A DNA stretch of 64,000 nt from Paracoccaceae bacterium (GCA_009773055.1 WOUW01000002.1:1-64000), one strand, 5' to 3'. Counted from the stretch's first letter, positions 53,647 through 63,401 are shown. Notes: a model not told the origin generated them from the letters alone. Program-made: numbers and translations.

Positions 53647-54680
53647 AGCTCCTCGTCACTGGCGGTGCAGGTTTCATCGGCTCTGCCGTCGTCCGCCTCG
53701 CCGTCACCCGAGGCCACGAAGTAGTCAATCTCGACGCCATGACCTATGCCGCGAACGAGGCGAACGTGGCCTCAGTCTCAGGCTCCAACCTTTACAGCTT
53801 TGAAAAAGCCGACATCCGCGACCGCGCCGCGCTGGACCGCATCTTCGCGACCCACAACCCTGACGCCGTGATGCACCTCGCCGCAGAAAGCCATGTTGAC
53901 CGCTCCATCGATGGCCCGGCCGATTTCATCGAGACGAACATCACCGGCACCTTCAACCTCTTGGAAGCCGCCCGCACCCACTGGACCCGCGCTGGCAAAC
54001 CGGAAACCTTCCGCTTCCACCACATCTCCACCGATGAGGTGTTCGGCTCTCTCGGCCCCGACGGTCAGTTCACCGAACACACCCCCTACGACCCCCGCAG
54101 CCCCTACTCCGCCTCCAAGGCAGCGTCAGATCACCTGGTCCGTGCGTGGCATGAAACCTACGGCCTGCCCGTTGTCCTCACCAACTGCTCGAACAACTAC
54201 GGCCCCTACCACTTCCCCGAAAAGCTGATCCCCGTCACGATCCTGAACGCGCTCCACGGGCGTCCGATCCCGGTCTACGGCAATGGCGAAAACATCCGCG
54301 ACTGGCTGTATGTCGAGGACCACGCCGACGCCCTCCTCCTCGTCCTCGAAAAGGGCACCCGCGGCCGCAGCTACAACATCGGCGGCGAGAACGAGCGGCG
54401 GAACATCGACCTCGTCCGCACCATCTGCGCCCTCCTTGACGAGATGGCCCCCAAAGCCACCCCCTACGGCGACCAGATCACCTTCGTCACCGACCGCCCC
54501 GGCCACGACGCCCGCTACGCCATCGACCCCTCCCGCATCCGCGACGAACTGGGCTGGCGCCCCTCGGTCACCGTCGAGGAAGGCCTGCGCCGCACCGTCC
54601 GATGGTATCTCGACAACGAGGCCTGGTGGCGTCCGCTTCTGAACCGGCAGGGCGTGGGCGAAAGGCTTGGCAAGGCATGA
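53643..54680 (+). CDS. rfbB: dTDP-glucose 4,6-dehydratase
   Basis: A 345-residue SDR enzyme. NAD motif [36 protein letters not shown], the Thr-Asp-Glu catalytic region [13 protein letters not shown], and [12 protein letters not shown] (YxxxK). [17 protein letters not shown] and [19 protein letters not shown] bind the nucleotide sugar. Second step of dTDP-rhamnose synthesis. Confidence 0.97.
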   Translation: MKLLVTGGAGFIGSAVVRLAVTRGHEVVNLDAMTYAANEANVASVSGSNLYSFEKADIRDRAALDRIFATHNPDAVMHLAAESHVDRSIDGPADFIETNITGTFNLLEAARTHWTRAGKPETFRFHHISTDEVFGSLGPDGQFTEHTPYDPRSPYSASKAASDHLVRAWHETYGLPVVLTNCSNNYGPYHFPEKLIPVTILNALHGRPIPVYGNGENIRDWLYVEDHADALLLVLEKGTRGRSYNIGGENERRNIDLVRTICALLDEMAPKATPYGDQITFVTDRPGHDARYAIDPSRIRDELGWRPSVTVEEGLRRTVRWYLDNEAWWRPLLNRQGVGERLGKA

Positions 54681-55522
54681 AACTCCTCGTCTTCGGCAAG
54701 ACCGGCCAGGTCGCGCGAGAGCTTCAGCGTCTCGCCCCCGACGCCACCTACTTGGGCCGCGACGAAGCTGATCTCGGTAACCCCTTCCAATGCGTCGACG
54801 CCATCAAGGAATCTGACGCCGACGCCATCATAAACGCCGCCGCCTGGACCGCCGTGGACGCTGCAGAAAGCGACGAACTCAACGCCTTTCAGGTGAATGG
54901 CAATACTCCTGAATGCATGGCTCTCACCGCAGCCGAGCGTGACATTCCGTTCCTGCACATTTCCACCGACTATGTCTTTGATGGACAGGGCGACAAGCCC
55001 TTCACACCCGACCATCCCACTGCGCCGCAAAACGCATACGGACGGACAAAGCTGCTCGGCGAACAGGGTATCCGCAATGCCTTGGGAAACCACCTCATTC
55101 TTCGCACCTCCTGGGTCGTCTCAGCCCACGGCTCGAATTTCGTCAAGACCATGCTGCGGCTTGGCAAGGACCGCGAGACGCTCAATGTCGTCGCCGACCA
55201 GATCGGCGGCCCGACCCCCGCCGCTGCCATCGCTCAGGCCCTGCTCACCGCCGCGCAGGCCATGACCGACGGCGCGCCCGGGGGCACCCACCACTTCGCA
55301 GGCACCCCCGACACCAGCTGGGCCGACTTCGCCCGTGCCATCATGGCCGAGGCAATCCTGCCCTGCCGGATCACCGACATCCCGACCTCCGATTACCCCA
55401 CCCCGGCCAAACGGCCGCTGAATTCCCGCCTTGATTGCAGTGCATTTACCGCGGCATTCGGCATCCCGCGTCCCGACTGGCGCGAGGGCCTGGAAGCGAT
55501 CGTGAAGGAGTTGCGCCCATGA
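54677..55522 (+). CDS. rfbD: dTDP-4-dehydrorhamnose reductase
   Basis: A 281-residue [20 protein letters not shown] at the cofactor site, [36 protein letters not shown], and [12 protein letters not shown] (YxxxK). It reduces the keto sugar to dTDP-L-rhamnose. ATG 54677 overlaps the rfbB stop; the track start is upstream and out of the operon pattern. Confidence 0.96.
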   Translation: MKLLVFGKTGQVARELQRLAPDATYLGRDEADLGNPFQCVDAIKESDADAIINAAAWTAVDAAESDELNAFQVNGNTPECMALTAAERDIPFLHISTDYVFDGQGDKPFTPDHPTAPQNAYGRTKLLGEQGIRNALGNHLILRTSWVVSAHGSNFVKTMLRLGKDRETLNVVADQIGGPTPAAAIAQALLTAAQAMTDGAPGGTHHFAGTPDTSWADFARAIMAEAILPCRITDIPTSDYPTPAKRPLNSRLDCSAFTAAFGIPRPDWREGLEAIVKELRP

Positions 55523-56391
55523 CCCGCAAAGGCATCCTCCTCGCCGGTGGCACCGGCTCGCGCCTCTGGCCGATCACGCTGGGGGTCTCAAAGCAGCTCT
55601 TGCCGATCTACGACAAGCCGATGGTCTATTACCCGATCTCGGTCCTGATGCTGTCCGGCATTCGCGAGATTGCGATCATCACCACCCCCGACGACCAGCC
55701 CCAATTCCAGCGCCTTCTGGGCGACGGCAGCCAGTGGGGCCTTTCCTTCACCTGGATCATCCAGGAAAAGCCGGAAGGGCTGGCGCAGGCCTACCTTCTG
55801 ACCCGCGATTTCCTGAACGGCGCGCCTTCAGCCATGGTCCTTGGCGACAATATCTTCTTTGGTCACGGCTTGCCGGAAATCCTGCACCGCGCCAACGCAC
55901 AACCGTCGGGCGGGACCGTGTTCGGCTACCACGTCTCCGACCCCGAACGTTACGGTGTCGCAGCCTTCGATGCTTCGGGCAAAGTCACCCAGATCATCGA
56001 AAAACCGAAAAACCCGCCCTCCAGCTTTGCCATCACCGGCCTCTATTTCCTCGACGGTCGCGCGCCCGACATTGCCGCCGAAACCAAGCCTTCCCCGCGT
56101 GGCGAGCTGGAGATCGTCGATGTCCTCGAACACTACCGCGCCGAGGGCTCGCTGCAGGTCGAACGCATGGGTCGCGGCTTTGCCTGGCTCGACACCGGCA
56201 CCCCTGGCAGCCTGCTGGACGCCGGGAACTTCGTCCGCACTCTGCAGGATAGGCAGGGAATGCAGGTCGGCTCACCGGACGAGATTGCTTTTCACCAGGG
56301 CTGGATCAGCCACGCGGGTCTGGAAAAGCAGGCACAGATCTTCGGCAAGTCCAGCTACGGCGCACATCTGGCGGGCGTGCTGAAGGAATAA
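55519..56391 (+). CDS. rfbA: Glucose-1-phosphate thymidylyltransferase
   Basis: A 290-residue nucleotidyltransferase: KGILLAGGTGSRLWPITLGVSKQLLPIYDKPMVYYP (signature), AMVLGDNIFFGHGL (metal Asp), EKPKNPPSSFAITGLYF and GFAWLDTGTPGSLLDA. It makes dTDP-glucose, the first step. AAGGAG lies 9 nt before the ATG, which overlaps the rfbD stop. No glycosyltransferase gene follows in the window. Confidence 0.97.
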   Translation: MTRKGILLAGGTGSRLWPITLGVSKQLLPIYDKPMVYYPISVLMLSGIREIAIITTPDDQPQFQRLLGDGSQWGLSFTWIIQEKPEGLAQAYLLTRDFLNGAPSAMVLGDNIFFGHGLPEILHRANAQPSGGTVFGYHVSDPERYGVAAFDASGKVTQIIEKPKNPPSSFAITGLYFLDGRAPDIAAETKPSPRGELEIVDVLEHYRAEGSLQVERMGRGFAWLDTGTPGSLLDAGNFVRTLQDRQGMQVGSPDEIAFHQGWISHAGLEKQAQIFGKSSYGAHLAGVLKE

Positions 56392-56601
56392 CCGCGTTCG
56401 ACGAAGGACATCGCGGCAGTCCGTGGCGGCTTTCGCCTCGTCGTGAACGGCTTTCAGGACCTCCTTGGCAGCGTCCAGGTTCATGGCGGCGACGTTCAGG
56501 ACAATCGGGTGTTGGCCAGGGATGGACCGCGGTTTGATCCCGGTCAAGGCGCTGACCCTTGTCTTGTGCAAGACTGCAAGCTCCACAGTGAGACCGTATT
56601 C
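56392..56601. other. Intergenic region after rfbA, possible gene remnant
   Basis: 210 bp without an assigned gene. On the minus strand one frame encodes a natural-looking stretch (IPGQHPIVLNVAAMNLDAAKEVLKAVHDEAKAATDC) with no matching start or stop context; it may be the leftover of a lost gene. No terminator for rfb was recognised. Confidence 0.3.
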
Positions 56602-57246
56602 ATGCCCTTCACGACCGAGCAGTTCTTCGAGGTCTTCGCCCGCTACAACCAGGCGATCTTCCCCTGGCAGATCATCGCGATCCTGGCCGGCGTGATGGCG
56701 GTCGCTCTGCTGTGGCGAAACACCCGGCAAGCGACGGCTGGGGTGTTGCTGGTGCTGGCAGCGATGTGGCTGGTGAACGGGATTGGCTATCATTGGCTGC
56801 ACTTCGCACCGATCAACCCCATCGCCCGGCTGTTTGCAGTGGTTTTCGTGGCCCAGGCCCTGCTTCTTGTCTGGGCCGCGCTGGCGCGTCCCGGTCTGCG
56901 CCTGACCCCGGGCAATGACCTGGTCTCGATCCTAGGGCTCGCCTGCATCGGCTTTGCGATCGTGATCTATCCGGCGCTGGGCTGGCTGGCCGGACACCGC
57001 TACCCAGCGGTGCCGATGTTCGGCGTCGCGCCCTGTCCCACGACGATCTTCACTGTTGGAGTGCTTTTGCTGGGAGACTGGCGCGAGGTGCGCGGGCTTT
57101 TGGTCATTCCGGCGCTTTGGGCGGCCATCGGTGGTTCGGCCAGCATCTTGCTGGGGGTGCCTCAGGACTTGGGGCTTGTCGCAACGCTCGGACTTCTTGC
57201 GGTCATCGCGTGGGGCCATTGGCGCGGCTGGCGGGCATTTGCCTAA
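56602..57246 (+). CDS. DUF6064-family membrane protein
   Basis: A 214-residue protein with six or so membrane helices: IIAILAGVMAVALLW, GVLLVLAAMWLVNGIGYHWLHF, LFAVVFVAQALLLVWAAL, LGLACIGFAIVIYPALGWLAG and two more, with the family-typical GIGYHWLHFAPINPIA and GHRYPAVPMFGVAPCPTTIFTVG. The start at 56602 (MPFTTEQFFEVF) shortens the track ORF. Function unknown. Confidence 0.88.
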   Translation: MPFTTEQFFEVFARYNQAIFPWQIIAILAGVMAVALLWRNTRQATAGVLLVLAAMWLVNGIGYHWLHFAPINPIARLFAVVFVAQALLLVWAALARPGLRLTPGNDLVSILGLACIGFAIVIYPALGWLAGHRYPAVPMFGVAPCPTTIFTVGVLLLGDWREVRGLLVIPALWAAIGGSASILLGVPQDLGLVATLGLLAVIAWGHWRGWRAFA

Positions 57247-57267
57247 GACACAAGCCGCAAGGTCCGA

Positions 57268-57498
57268 TCAGGCTGCCTGTTCTACCGGTGGGCGGCGGAT
57301 GGACCTTGCGGCCTCCAGCACCAGTGGCCGGAACCCCGCCCCACCTGCATCCAGAAGCTCGAACAATTGCCGCCGCATCCTTGGGTCCCAGAAATCGTTG
57401 ATGTGAGAGGCAAGGAGCGCCACTCCTTCATCATGCGGCTTTGATTCCATGAACTTCGCGATGTCATTCGCCATCCGGGTGATCTTCTCAGCCGACAT
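57268..57498 (-). CDS. fdsD: Formate dehydrogenase subunit delta
   Basis: A 76-residue FdsD: KITRMANDIAKFMESKPHDEGVALLASHINDFWDPRMRRQLFELL is the family signature. It is needed for assembly or stability of the soluble NAD-dependent formate dehydrogenase. It overlaps fdhD by 11 bp and ends the fds operon. Confidence 0.92.
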   Translation of the reverse strand: MSAEKITRMANDIAKFMESKPHDEGVALLASHINDFWDPRMRRQLFELLDAGGAGFRPLVLEAARSIRRPPVEQAA

Positions 57499-58288
57499 GG
57501 GCTCCCTCCGTCATCAATCGATCCGTGTGCGAGAAGACCTCGAACCGGTCCCCCCGTGCGAGCGCGATCAGCGTGATCCCCGCGCGTTCGGCCAGCTCCA
57601 CCGCTTCGGCCGTCGGGGCCGAGACCGCGATGATCACCGGCGCGCCCAGCATGGCAACCTTCTGGACCATGTCCGTCGACACGCGCGAGGTCAGCACAAC
57701 CGCCCCCTCCGGTAGGGTCCCTTGTCGGACCATCCCGCCCACCAGCTTGTCCAGCGCGTTGTGCCGCCCCACATCCTCGCGCGCCAAAACCACCCGCCCA
57801 TTCCAGAACGCCGCCCCATGCACCGCCCGGGTCGCGTCATGCAACCGCTGCTCGCCCGGCAAGGCCGCCACTGCAGCCTGCACCTGCACAGGCGTCATCC
57901 GGAACGCGGACGGTGCCACCACCGGCACCTCCCGCAGGGCCTGGTCGATGCTGTCGATCCCGCAAAGCCCGCATCCGACTGGCCCCGCCATCACCCGCCG
58001 CCGCGCCGCCAGCCGGCCTTCGGCCTCGGGCTTCAGCCAGACTTGCACGTCCATGCCGCGTGGCAGGGCTTCCACCTCGACCGACAGGATTTCCCCTGGC
58101 CCGGCAATCCCTTCGGTCACGGCAAACCCGTAACCGAAGTCCTCCAGATCCGCCGGTGTCGCCATCATCACGGCTTGCGTGGTCCCGTTGAACGACAGCG
58201 CGACGGCCACCTCCTCGGGCAAGACCCGGTCGCCCGGTGTTACCGAACTTCCGAACACCAACCGAGGCGTGGGCCGCGCGCCCTTCAT
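57488..58288 (-). CDS. fdhD: Formate dehydrogenase accessory sulfurtransferase FdhD (FdsC)
   Basis: A 266-residue FdhD-family protein that binds bis-MGD and delivers sulfur to it for FdsA. The C-x-x-C motif VGCGLCGIDSI is near residue 116; FGYGFAVTEGI, HDATRAVHGAAFW, ARDVGRHNALDKLVGG-like REDVGRHNALDK and TSRVSTDMVQKVAMLG are conserved. The ATG at 58288 overlaps the fdsA stop (ATGA); the track start is too long. Called fdsC in fds operons. Confidence 0.94.
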   Translation of the reverse strand: MKGARPTPRLVFGSSVTPGDRVLPEEVAVALSFNGTTQAVMMATPADLEDFGYGFAVTEGIAGPGEILSVEVEALPRGMDVQVWLKPEAEGRLAARRRVMAGPVGCGLCGIDSIDQALREVPVVAPSAFRMTPVQVQAAVAALPGEQRLHDATRAVHGAAFWNGRVVLAREDVGRHNALDKLVGGMVRQGTLPEGAVVLTSRVSTDMVQKVAMLGAPVIIAVSAPTAEAVELAERAGITLIALARGDRFEVFSHTDRLMTEGAHVG

Positions 58289-61161
58289 TCCGCCGCCAGA
58301 ATCCGGCGCGAAAGGGCAGCCTGGGCGTTGTATTCCTCCTGCCACTCGGATGGACCGTTGGAAGGCGAGACCTGCACCGCCGTCACCTTGTATTCCGGGC
58401 AGTTGGTGGCCCAATCGCTGAAATCGGTGGTGATGACGTTCGCCTGCGTGTCCGGGTGGTGGAAGGTCGTATAGACCACGCCAGGCGAGACCCTGTCCGT
58501 TACCGTCGCCCGCAATGTGGTGTCCCCGGACCGTGAGGCCAGACGAACCCAGTCGCCCTCTTTGACTCCCCGGTTCTCGGCATCGTGCGGGTGGATCTCC
58601 AGCACATCCTCGTCGTGCCAGACCACGTTCGCCGTCCGCCGCGTCTGCGCACCTACGTTATACTGCGACAGGATGCGCCCCGTGGTCAGCAGCAGCGGGA
58701 AGCGAGGTCCGGTCTTTTCATCCGTCGCCACATACTCGGTCCGGATGAACTTGCCCTTGCCCCGGACAAACCCGTCGATGTGCATCAAGGGCGTGCCTTC
58801 CGGCGCGCTGTCGTTGCAGGGCCACTGGATCGAGCCCATCGTCTCCAGCTTCTCATAGCTCACCCCCGCGAACGATGGGGTGGTCATGGCGATCTCTTCC
58901 ATGATCTGGCTCGGGTGCGTGTAGCCCCAGTTCGCGCCCATCGCATTGGCGAAGAGTTGCGTTACTTCCCAATCGGCATAGCCCTGCTTCGGTGCCATCA
59001 CCTTGCGGACCATGTTGATCCGGCGTTCGGCGTTGGTGAAGGTGCCGTCCTTCTCCAGGAACGAGGACCCCGGGAAGAACACGTGCGCGTAGTTCGCGGT
59101 CTCGTTCAGGAAAAGGTCGTGGACGATCACGCATTCCATCGCAGCCAGACCCGCCGCGACGTGGTGGGTGTCGGGGTCGGATTGCAGGATGTCCTCACCC
59201 TGGCAGTACAACCCCTTGAAGGTGCCCTCGACCGCCGCGTCCAGCATGTTCGGGATGCGCAGGCCGGGTTCCGGATCGATGGTCACGCCCCAGAGGTTTT
59301 CATAGATCGCGCGGACTTCCGGGTTTTTCACATGGCGGTAGCCCGGCAGTTCGTGCGGGAACGACCCCATGTCGCACGATCCCTGCACGTTGTTCTGCCC
59401 GCGCAACGGGTTCACCCCCACGCCCTTGCGGCCGATGTTGCCGGTCAGCATTGCAAGGTTGGCGATGCCAATGACAGTGGTGGAGCCTTGGCTGTGCTCG
59501 GTCACGCCGAGGCCATAGTAGATCGCCGCATTGCCGCCGGTGGCATAAAGCCGCGCAGCCTGACGGATTTCGTCGGCCGGAACGCCCGTCACCAGCTGCA
59601 CCGCTTCGGGTGAATGGTTGGGCAAGCTGATGAACTCGGCATAATCCTGGAATTCATCCCAGTCGCAACGGGTGCGGATGAATTCCTCGTTGTAAAGCTT
59701 TTCGGTGACGATCACATGCGCGATGGCCGAAACCACCGCCACGTTCGTGCCCGGCGTAAGGGAGAGGTGATGCGCCGCCTTGTAGTGCGGGCCTTCCACG
59801 GTTTCCGTCCGACGCGGATCGACGACGATCAGCTTCGCGCCCTGCCGCAGCCGCTTTTTCATCCGGCTGGCAAAGACCGGGTGCGCCGCTGACGGGTTCG
59901 CACCGATCACCATGATCACGTCCGATTCCTCGACGGAATCAAAATCCTGCGTCCCGGCGCTGGTCCCGAAGGTCTGGCCCAGGCCATAGCCGGTCGGCGA
60001 ATGGCAGACGCGGGCGCAAGTGTCGGTGTTGTTGTTCATGAACACCGCGCGGGTCAGCTTCTGAACAAGGTAGGTCTCCTCGTTCGTGCAGCGGCTGGAG
60101 GTGATCACCCCCACCGAGTTGCGCCCATACTTCGCTTGGATGCCTTTCATCTTGGCGGCGGCAAACTCCATCGCTTCGGCCCAGGACACTTCCTGCCACG
60201 GATCCGAAACATTCTCGCGGATCATTGGTTTCAGAATGCGGTCCTGGTGCGTGGCATAGCCATAGGCAAAGCGGCCCTTGACGCAGGAATGGCCCCGGTT
60301 GGCCTTTCCGTGCTTGTAGGGGGTCATCCGCACCAGCTCATCGCCGCGCATTTCCGCCTTGAAGCTGCAGCCCACGCCGCAATAGGCGCAGGTGGTGATG
60401 ACGGCATGTGACGGGGTGCCGATCTCGATGATCGACTTTTCCTGCAAGGTCGCCGTCGGGCAGGCCTGCACACATGCGCCGCAGCTGACGCAGTCACTGG
60501 CGAGCGCATCGTCGGTCTTTGCCCCGAACGACACGCGGCTGTCAAAGCCCCGGCCCTCGATGGTCAATGCAAAGGTGCCCTGCACTTCCTCGCAGGCCCG
60601 CACGCAGCGCGAGCAGACGATGCATTTCTGCGGGTCGTAGCTGAAATAGGGGTTGGAATCGTCGCGCGGGATATACAGCGGGTTCGCTTCGCCCGAGGTG
60701 TTCTTGACCTTGAAGTGCGTATCTACAGCGTCATACCGCACGTCGCGCAGGCCCACGGCCCCCGCCATGTCCTGCAGCTCGCAGTCGCCGTTGGCGCTGC
60801 AGGTCAGGCAGTCCAGCGGGTGGTCCGAGATATAAAGCTCCATCACCCCGCGCCGCAGCTGCTTCAGCTTGGCGTTCTGGGTGTGGACCTTAAGGCCGGG
60901 GGCGACTGGAGTGGTGCAGGACGCCGGGGTGCCGTTCCGCCCCTCGATCTCCACCAAGCACAGACGGCAGGACCCGAAGGCATCCACGCTGTCGGTGGCG
61001 CACAGCTTCGGCACCTGAATGCCCGCCTCGGCTGCCGCGCGCATGATGCTGGTGCCCTCGGGCACGGTGACGTCGAAGCCGTCGATGGTCAGCGTGACCA
61101 TGGTCTTCGATTTCGCGGCGGGAGTGCCGAAATCGCGGTCGGGGATGATGAAGTCTTTCAT
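58285..61161 (-). CDS. fdsA: NAD-dependent formate dehydrogenase subunit alpha
   Basis: A 958-residue molybdenum subunit. N-terminal [2Fe-2S] domain (SCRLCLVEIEGR, CSANGDCELQ), two [4Fe-4S] sets (CIVCSRCVRACEE; CVSCGACVQACPT), then the bis-MGD domain with its own cluster (CAYCGVGCSF) and the catalytic Cys-His pair in ARVCHSPTGYGLG; it uses Cys, not Sec. It oxidises formate to CO2 and passes electrons to FdsB/G. ATG 61161 removes 24 spurious residues. Confidence 0.96.
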   Translation of the reverse strand: MKDFIIPDRDFGTPAAKSKTMVTLTIDGFDVTVPEGTSIMRAAAEAGIQVPKLCATDSVDAFGSCRLCLVEIEGRNGTPASCTTPVAPGLKVHTQNAKLKQLRRGVMELYISDHPLDCLTCSANGDCELQDMAGAVGLRDVRYDAVDTHFKVKNTSGEANPLYIPRDDSNPYFSYDPQKCIVCSRCVRACEEVQGTFALTIEGRGFDSRVSFGAKTDDALASDCVSCGACVQACPTATLQEKSIIEIGTPSHAVITTCAYCGVGCSFKAEMRGDELVRMTPYKHGKANRGHSCVKGRFAYGYATHQDRILKPMIRENVSDPWQEVSWAEAMEFAAAKMKGIQAKYGRNSVGVITSSRCTNEETYLVQKLTRAVFMNNNTDTCARVCHSPTGYGLGQTFGTSAGTQDFDSVEESDVIMVIGANPSAAHPVFASRMKKRLRQGAKLIVVDPRRTETVEGPHYKAAHHLSLTPGTNVAVVSAIAHVIVTEKLYNEEFIRTRCDWDEFQDYAEFISLPNHSPEAVQLVTGVPADEIRQAARLYATGGNAAIYYGLGVTEHSQGSTTVIGIANLAMLTGNIGRKGVGVNPLRGQNNVQGSCDMGSFPHELPGYRHVKNPEVRAIYENLWGVTIDPEPGLRIPNMLDAAVEGTFKGLYCQGEDILQSDPDTHHVAAGLAAMECVIVHDLFLNETANYAHVFFPGSSFLEKDGTFTNAERRINMVRKVMAPKQGYADWEVTQLFANAMGANWGYTHPSQIMEEIAMTTPSFAGVSYEKLETMGSIQWPCNDSAPEGTPLMHIDGFVRGKGKFIRTEYVATDEKTGPRFPLLLTTGRILSQYNVGAQTRRTANVVWHDEDVLEIHPHDAENRGVKEGDWVRLASRSGDTTLRATVTDRVSPGVVYTTFHHPDTQANVITTDFSDWATNCPEYKVTAVQVSPSNGPSEWQEEYNAQAALSRRILAAE

Positions 61162-61162
61162 C

Positions 61163-61390
61163 TTACTGGCCTTTCCGTTCGGCAGTTTTCTGGGCGGCAA
61201 GCTGGTGGGCGACGATGGCATTCGCATGGCCATGACCCATCGAATGGGTGTCCTTCAGGAACGCGACGATCTGCATGTGCGGCAGGTCGAGCTTGTCCTT
61301 GATCAGGTCGAACCAATGCGACATCGGCTGACCGTATTTCGTCTCGATCGAGGGGAAATAGGACGCAGGGCCCTTCACCGTCTCGGTCAT
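61163..61390 (-). CDS. DUF4287-like protein inside the fds operon
   Basis: A 75-residue protein, MTETVKGPASYFPSIETKYGQPMSHWFDLIKDKLDLPHMQIVAFLKDTHSMGHGHANAIVAHQ, matching the DUF4287 pattern (SYFPSIEKKYG....W......H...V..LK..H..GHGHANALV). It overlaps fdsB by ATGA and ends 1 bp before fdsA, so it is made with the enzyme. The usual fds order lacks it; a role in the enzyme is inferred only from position. Confidence 0.85.
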   Translation of the reverse strand: MTETVKGPASYFPSIETKYGQPMSHWFDLIKDKLDLPHMQIVAFLKDTHSMGHGHANAIVAHQLAAQKTAERKGQ

Positions 61391-62892
61391 TCGGCGGCCT
61401 CGCGCGCTGGGGCGAAGTCATCCGGGAAATGCGTCAGTGCGGACATCACCGGATATGGGGTAAAGCCGCCCAACGCGCACAGCGACCCCGACTTCATCGT
61501 GTTGCAGAGGTCGGTGATCAGCGGAATCGCGCTGCTGTCGCCAGCGGCCAGACGGTCCAGTGTTTCAACGCCGCGCACCGCGCCGATGCGGCACGGGGTG
61601 CATTTCCCACAGCTCTCGATCGCGCAGAATTCCATCGCGAAGCGGGCCATCCGCAGCATGTCGGTGCTGTCGTCGGCGATGGTCAGACCGGCGTGGCCGA
61701 TCAGCCCGTCCTTCGCGCCGAACTCCTCATACCCGAACGGCGTGTCGAACAGCGATGGCGGGAACCAGGCGCCCAGCGGCCCGCCCACCTGCACCGCCTT
61801 GACCGGACGACCCGAGGCCGTGCCGCCACCGATCTCGTTGACGATCTGGCCTAAGGTCAGCCCGAACGCCACCTCATACAGCCCGCCGCGCTTCACGTTC
61901 CCGGCGATCTGCAGCGGGATCGTGCCACGGCTGCGGCCCAGCCCGAAGTCCTTATAGAACGCCGCCCCCTTGGCCATGATCACCGGCACCGAGGCCAGCG
62001 AGATCACGTTGTTCACCACGGTCGGCCTACCCATGAAGCCCTGCAGCGCAGGCAGCGGCGGCTTCGCCCGGACCACGCCGCGCTTGCCCTCCAGCGAGTT
62101 CAGCAGCGAGGTCTCCTCACCGCAGACATAAGCCCCGGCACCGACGCGGATGTCCATGTCGAAGGCCGCACCAAGGACGCCCGCATCCCGCGCGATCCTG
62201 ACGGCAGCTTCCATCACCCGGATCGCCACCGGATATTCGGACCGTATATACACGTAGCCCTTGGTCGCCCCGCAGGCCAACCCGGCAATCGCCATGCCCT
62301 CGATCAGCGTGAAGGGATCGCCCTCCATCAGCATCCGGTCGGCGAAGGTGGCAGAGTCGCCCTCATCCGCGTTGCAGACGATGTATTTCTGCTCGCCCGG
62401 CGCCTCGGACACCGTCTTCCACTTGATCCCCGTCGGGAACCCCGCACCACCGCGACCCCGCAGACCCGACTCCGTCACCTCGGCCACGATCTGCGCCTTG
62501 GTCATCGCCTTGGCACGGTCCAGCCCCACCAGCCCGCCATGCGCGCGGTAGTCGTCCAGCGATAGGGGGTCGATCACCCCCACGCGGGCAAACGTAAGCC
62601 GCGTCTGCCCCTTCATCCAGGGCAGCTCGTCGACCAGCCCCAGCGCCTTTGGATGCGCGGCCAGATCGCCAAACAGCCCCGGCACATCTGCCACGGTCAT
62701 CGGGCCGAAACCAACGCGGCCTGCATCCGCGACGACCTCCACCAGAGGCTCCAGCCAGACCATCCCGCGTGACCCGTTGCGGACAATCTGCACGTCCACG
62801 CCCCGACTGGCACCCTCAGCCGCAATCGCCTCGGCCAGCTTGTCCGCCCCAAGGGCAACAGCAGCGCTGTCCAGCGGAACGAAAACCTTCAT
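61387..62892 (-). CDS. fdsB: NAD-dependent formate dehydrogenase subunit beta (NuoF-like)
   Basis: A 501-residue diaphorase subunit. An N-terminal thioredoxin-like [2Fe-2S]-type domain precedes the NADH/FMN domain (ESGLRGRGGAGFPTGIKWK; CNADEGDSATFADRML; GAYVCGEETSLLNSLEGKRG) and a C-terminal [4Fe-4S] site (ESCGKCTPCRIGAVRG). It transfers electrons to NAD+. It overlaps fdsG by ATGA. Confidence 0.95.
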   Translation of the reverse strand: MKVFVPLDSAAVALGADKLAEAIAAEGASRGVDVQIVRNGSRGMVWLEPLVEVVADAGRVGFGPMTVADVPGLFGDLAAHPKALGLVDELPWMKGQTRLTFARVGVIDPLSLDDYRAHGGLVGLDRAKAMTKAQIVAEVTESGLRGRGGAGFPTGIKWKTVSEAPGEQKYIVCNADEGDSATFADRMLMEGDPFTLIEGMAIAGLACGATKGYVYIRSEYPVAIRVMEAAVRIARDAGVLGAAFDMDIRVGAGAYVCGEETSLLNSLEGKRGVVRAKPPLPALQGFMGRPTVVNNVISLASVPVIMAKGAAFYKDFGLGRSRGTIPLQIAGNVKRGGLYEVAFGLTLGQIVNEIGGGTASGRPVKAVQVGGPLGAWFPPSLFDTPFGYEEFGAKDGLIGHAGLTIADDSTDMLRMARFAMEFCAIESCGKCTPCRIGAVRGVETLDRLAAGDSSAIPLITDLCNTMKSGSLCALGGFTPYPVMSALTHFPDDFAPAREAAE

Positions 62893-63347
62893 TTCGCCAC
62901 CTCTGCCAGCACGCCTTCGTCACAGCGGCCCACCAGCCGCCCGTCGACCATCGCCGCTGGTCCGCAGGCGCAAAGGCCGAGGCAGAACACCGGCTCCAGC
63001 GTCACCTGGCCGTCCGCCGTCGTCTCGTGCCAGTCGATACCCAGCGCCGCCTTGATCCGCCCCGCCACCGCATCTGCGCCCATGGTCTGACAGGCCTCGG
63101 CCCGGCACAGCTTCAGCACATGCCGACCTGCCGGGGCCGACCGGAAATCGTGGTAGAAACTGATCACCCCATGCACTTCCGCCTTCGACAGCATCAGCGA
63201 CGACGCGATTTGCGGGATGGCACTGTCCGGCACATACCCGAACGCCCCCTGGATCGCATGCAAGATGGGGAGCAATGGCCCCTCCAGCCCGTGATGCGCG
63301 TCTAGGATCTCGGCGATCCGGTCGTTCTGGACGTGGGAATCAAGCAT
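62889..63347 (-). CDS. fdsG: NAD-dependent formate dehydrogenase subunit gamma (NuoE-like)
   Basis: A 152-residue [2Fe-2S] subunit: LLPILHAIQGAFGYVPDSAIPQIA, SFYHDFRS, the cluster Cys in LCRAEACQTMG and FCLGLCACGPAAMVDGRLVG. First gene of the operon; its promoter region holds a LysR-type site. AAC-rich leader, no strong ribosome site seen. Confidence 0.94.
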   Translation of the reverse strand: MLDSHVQNDRIAEILDAHHGLEGPLLPILHAIQGAFGYVPDSAIPQIASSLMLSKAEVHGVISFYHDFRSAPAGRHVLKLCRAEACQTMGADAVAGRIKAALGIDWHETTADGQVTLEPVFCLGLCACGPAAMVDGRLVGRCDEGVLAEVAK

Positions 63348-63383
63348 GCGGGCAACCTCTGGCTGGCATGCTGATGTATACGC

Positions 63384-63401
63384 CGATTGATAGGTGTTTC
63401 A
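63384..63401. promoter_or_regulatory. LysR-type binding site in the fds promoter
   Basis: ATTGA-N8-TCAAT, an inverted repeat containing the T-N11-A LysR pattern, 37 bp before the fdsG start. The 86-bp gap between the LysR gene and fdsG is AT-rich (GATGTATACG, TTGATATACC). Probably bound by the adjacent LysR protein. Confidence 0.5.
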
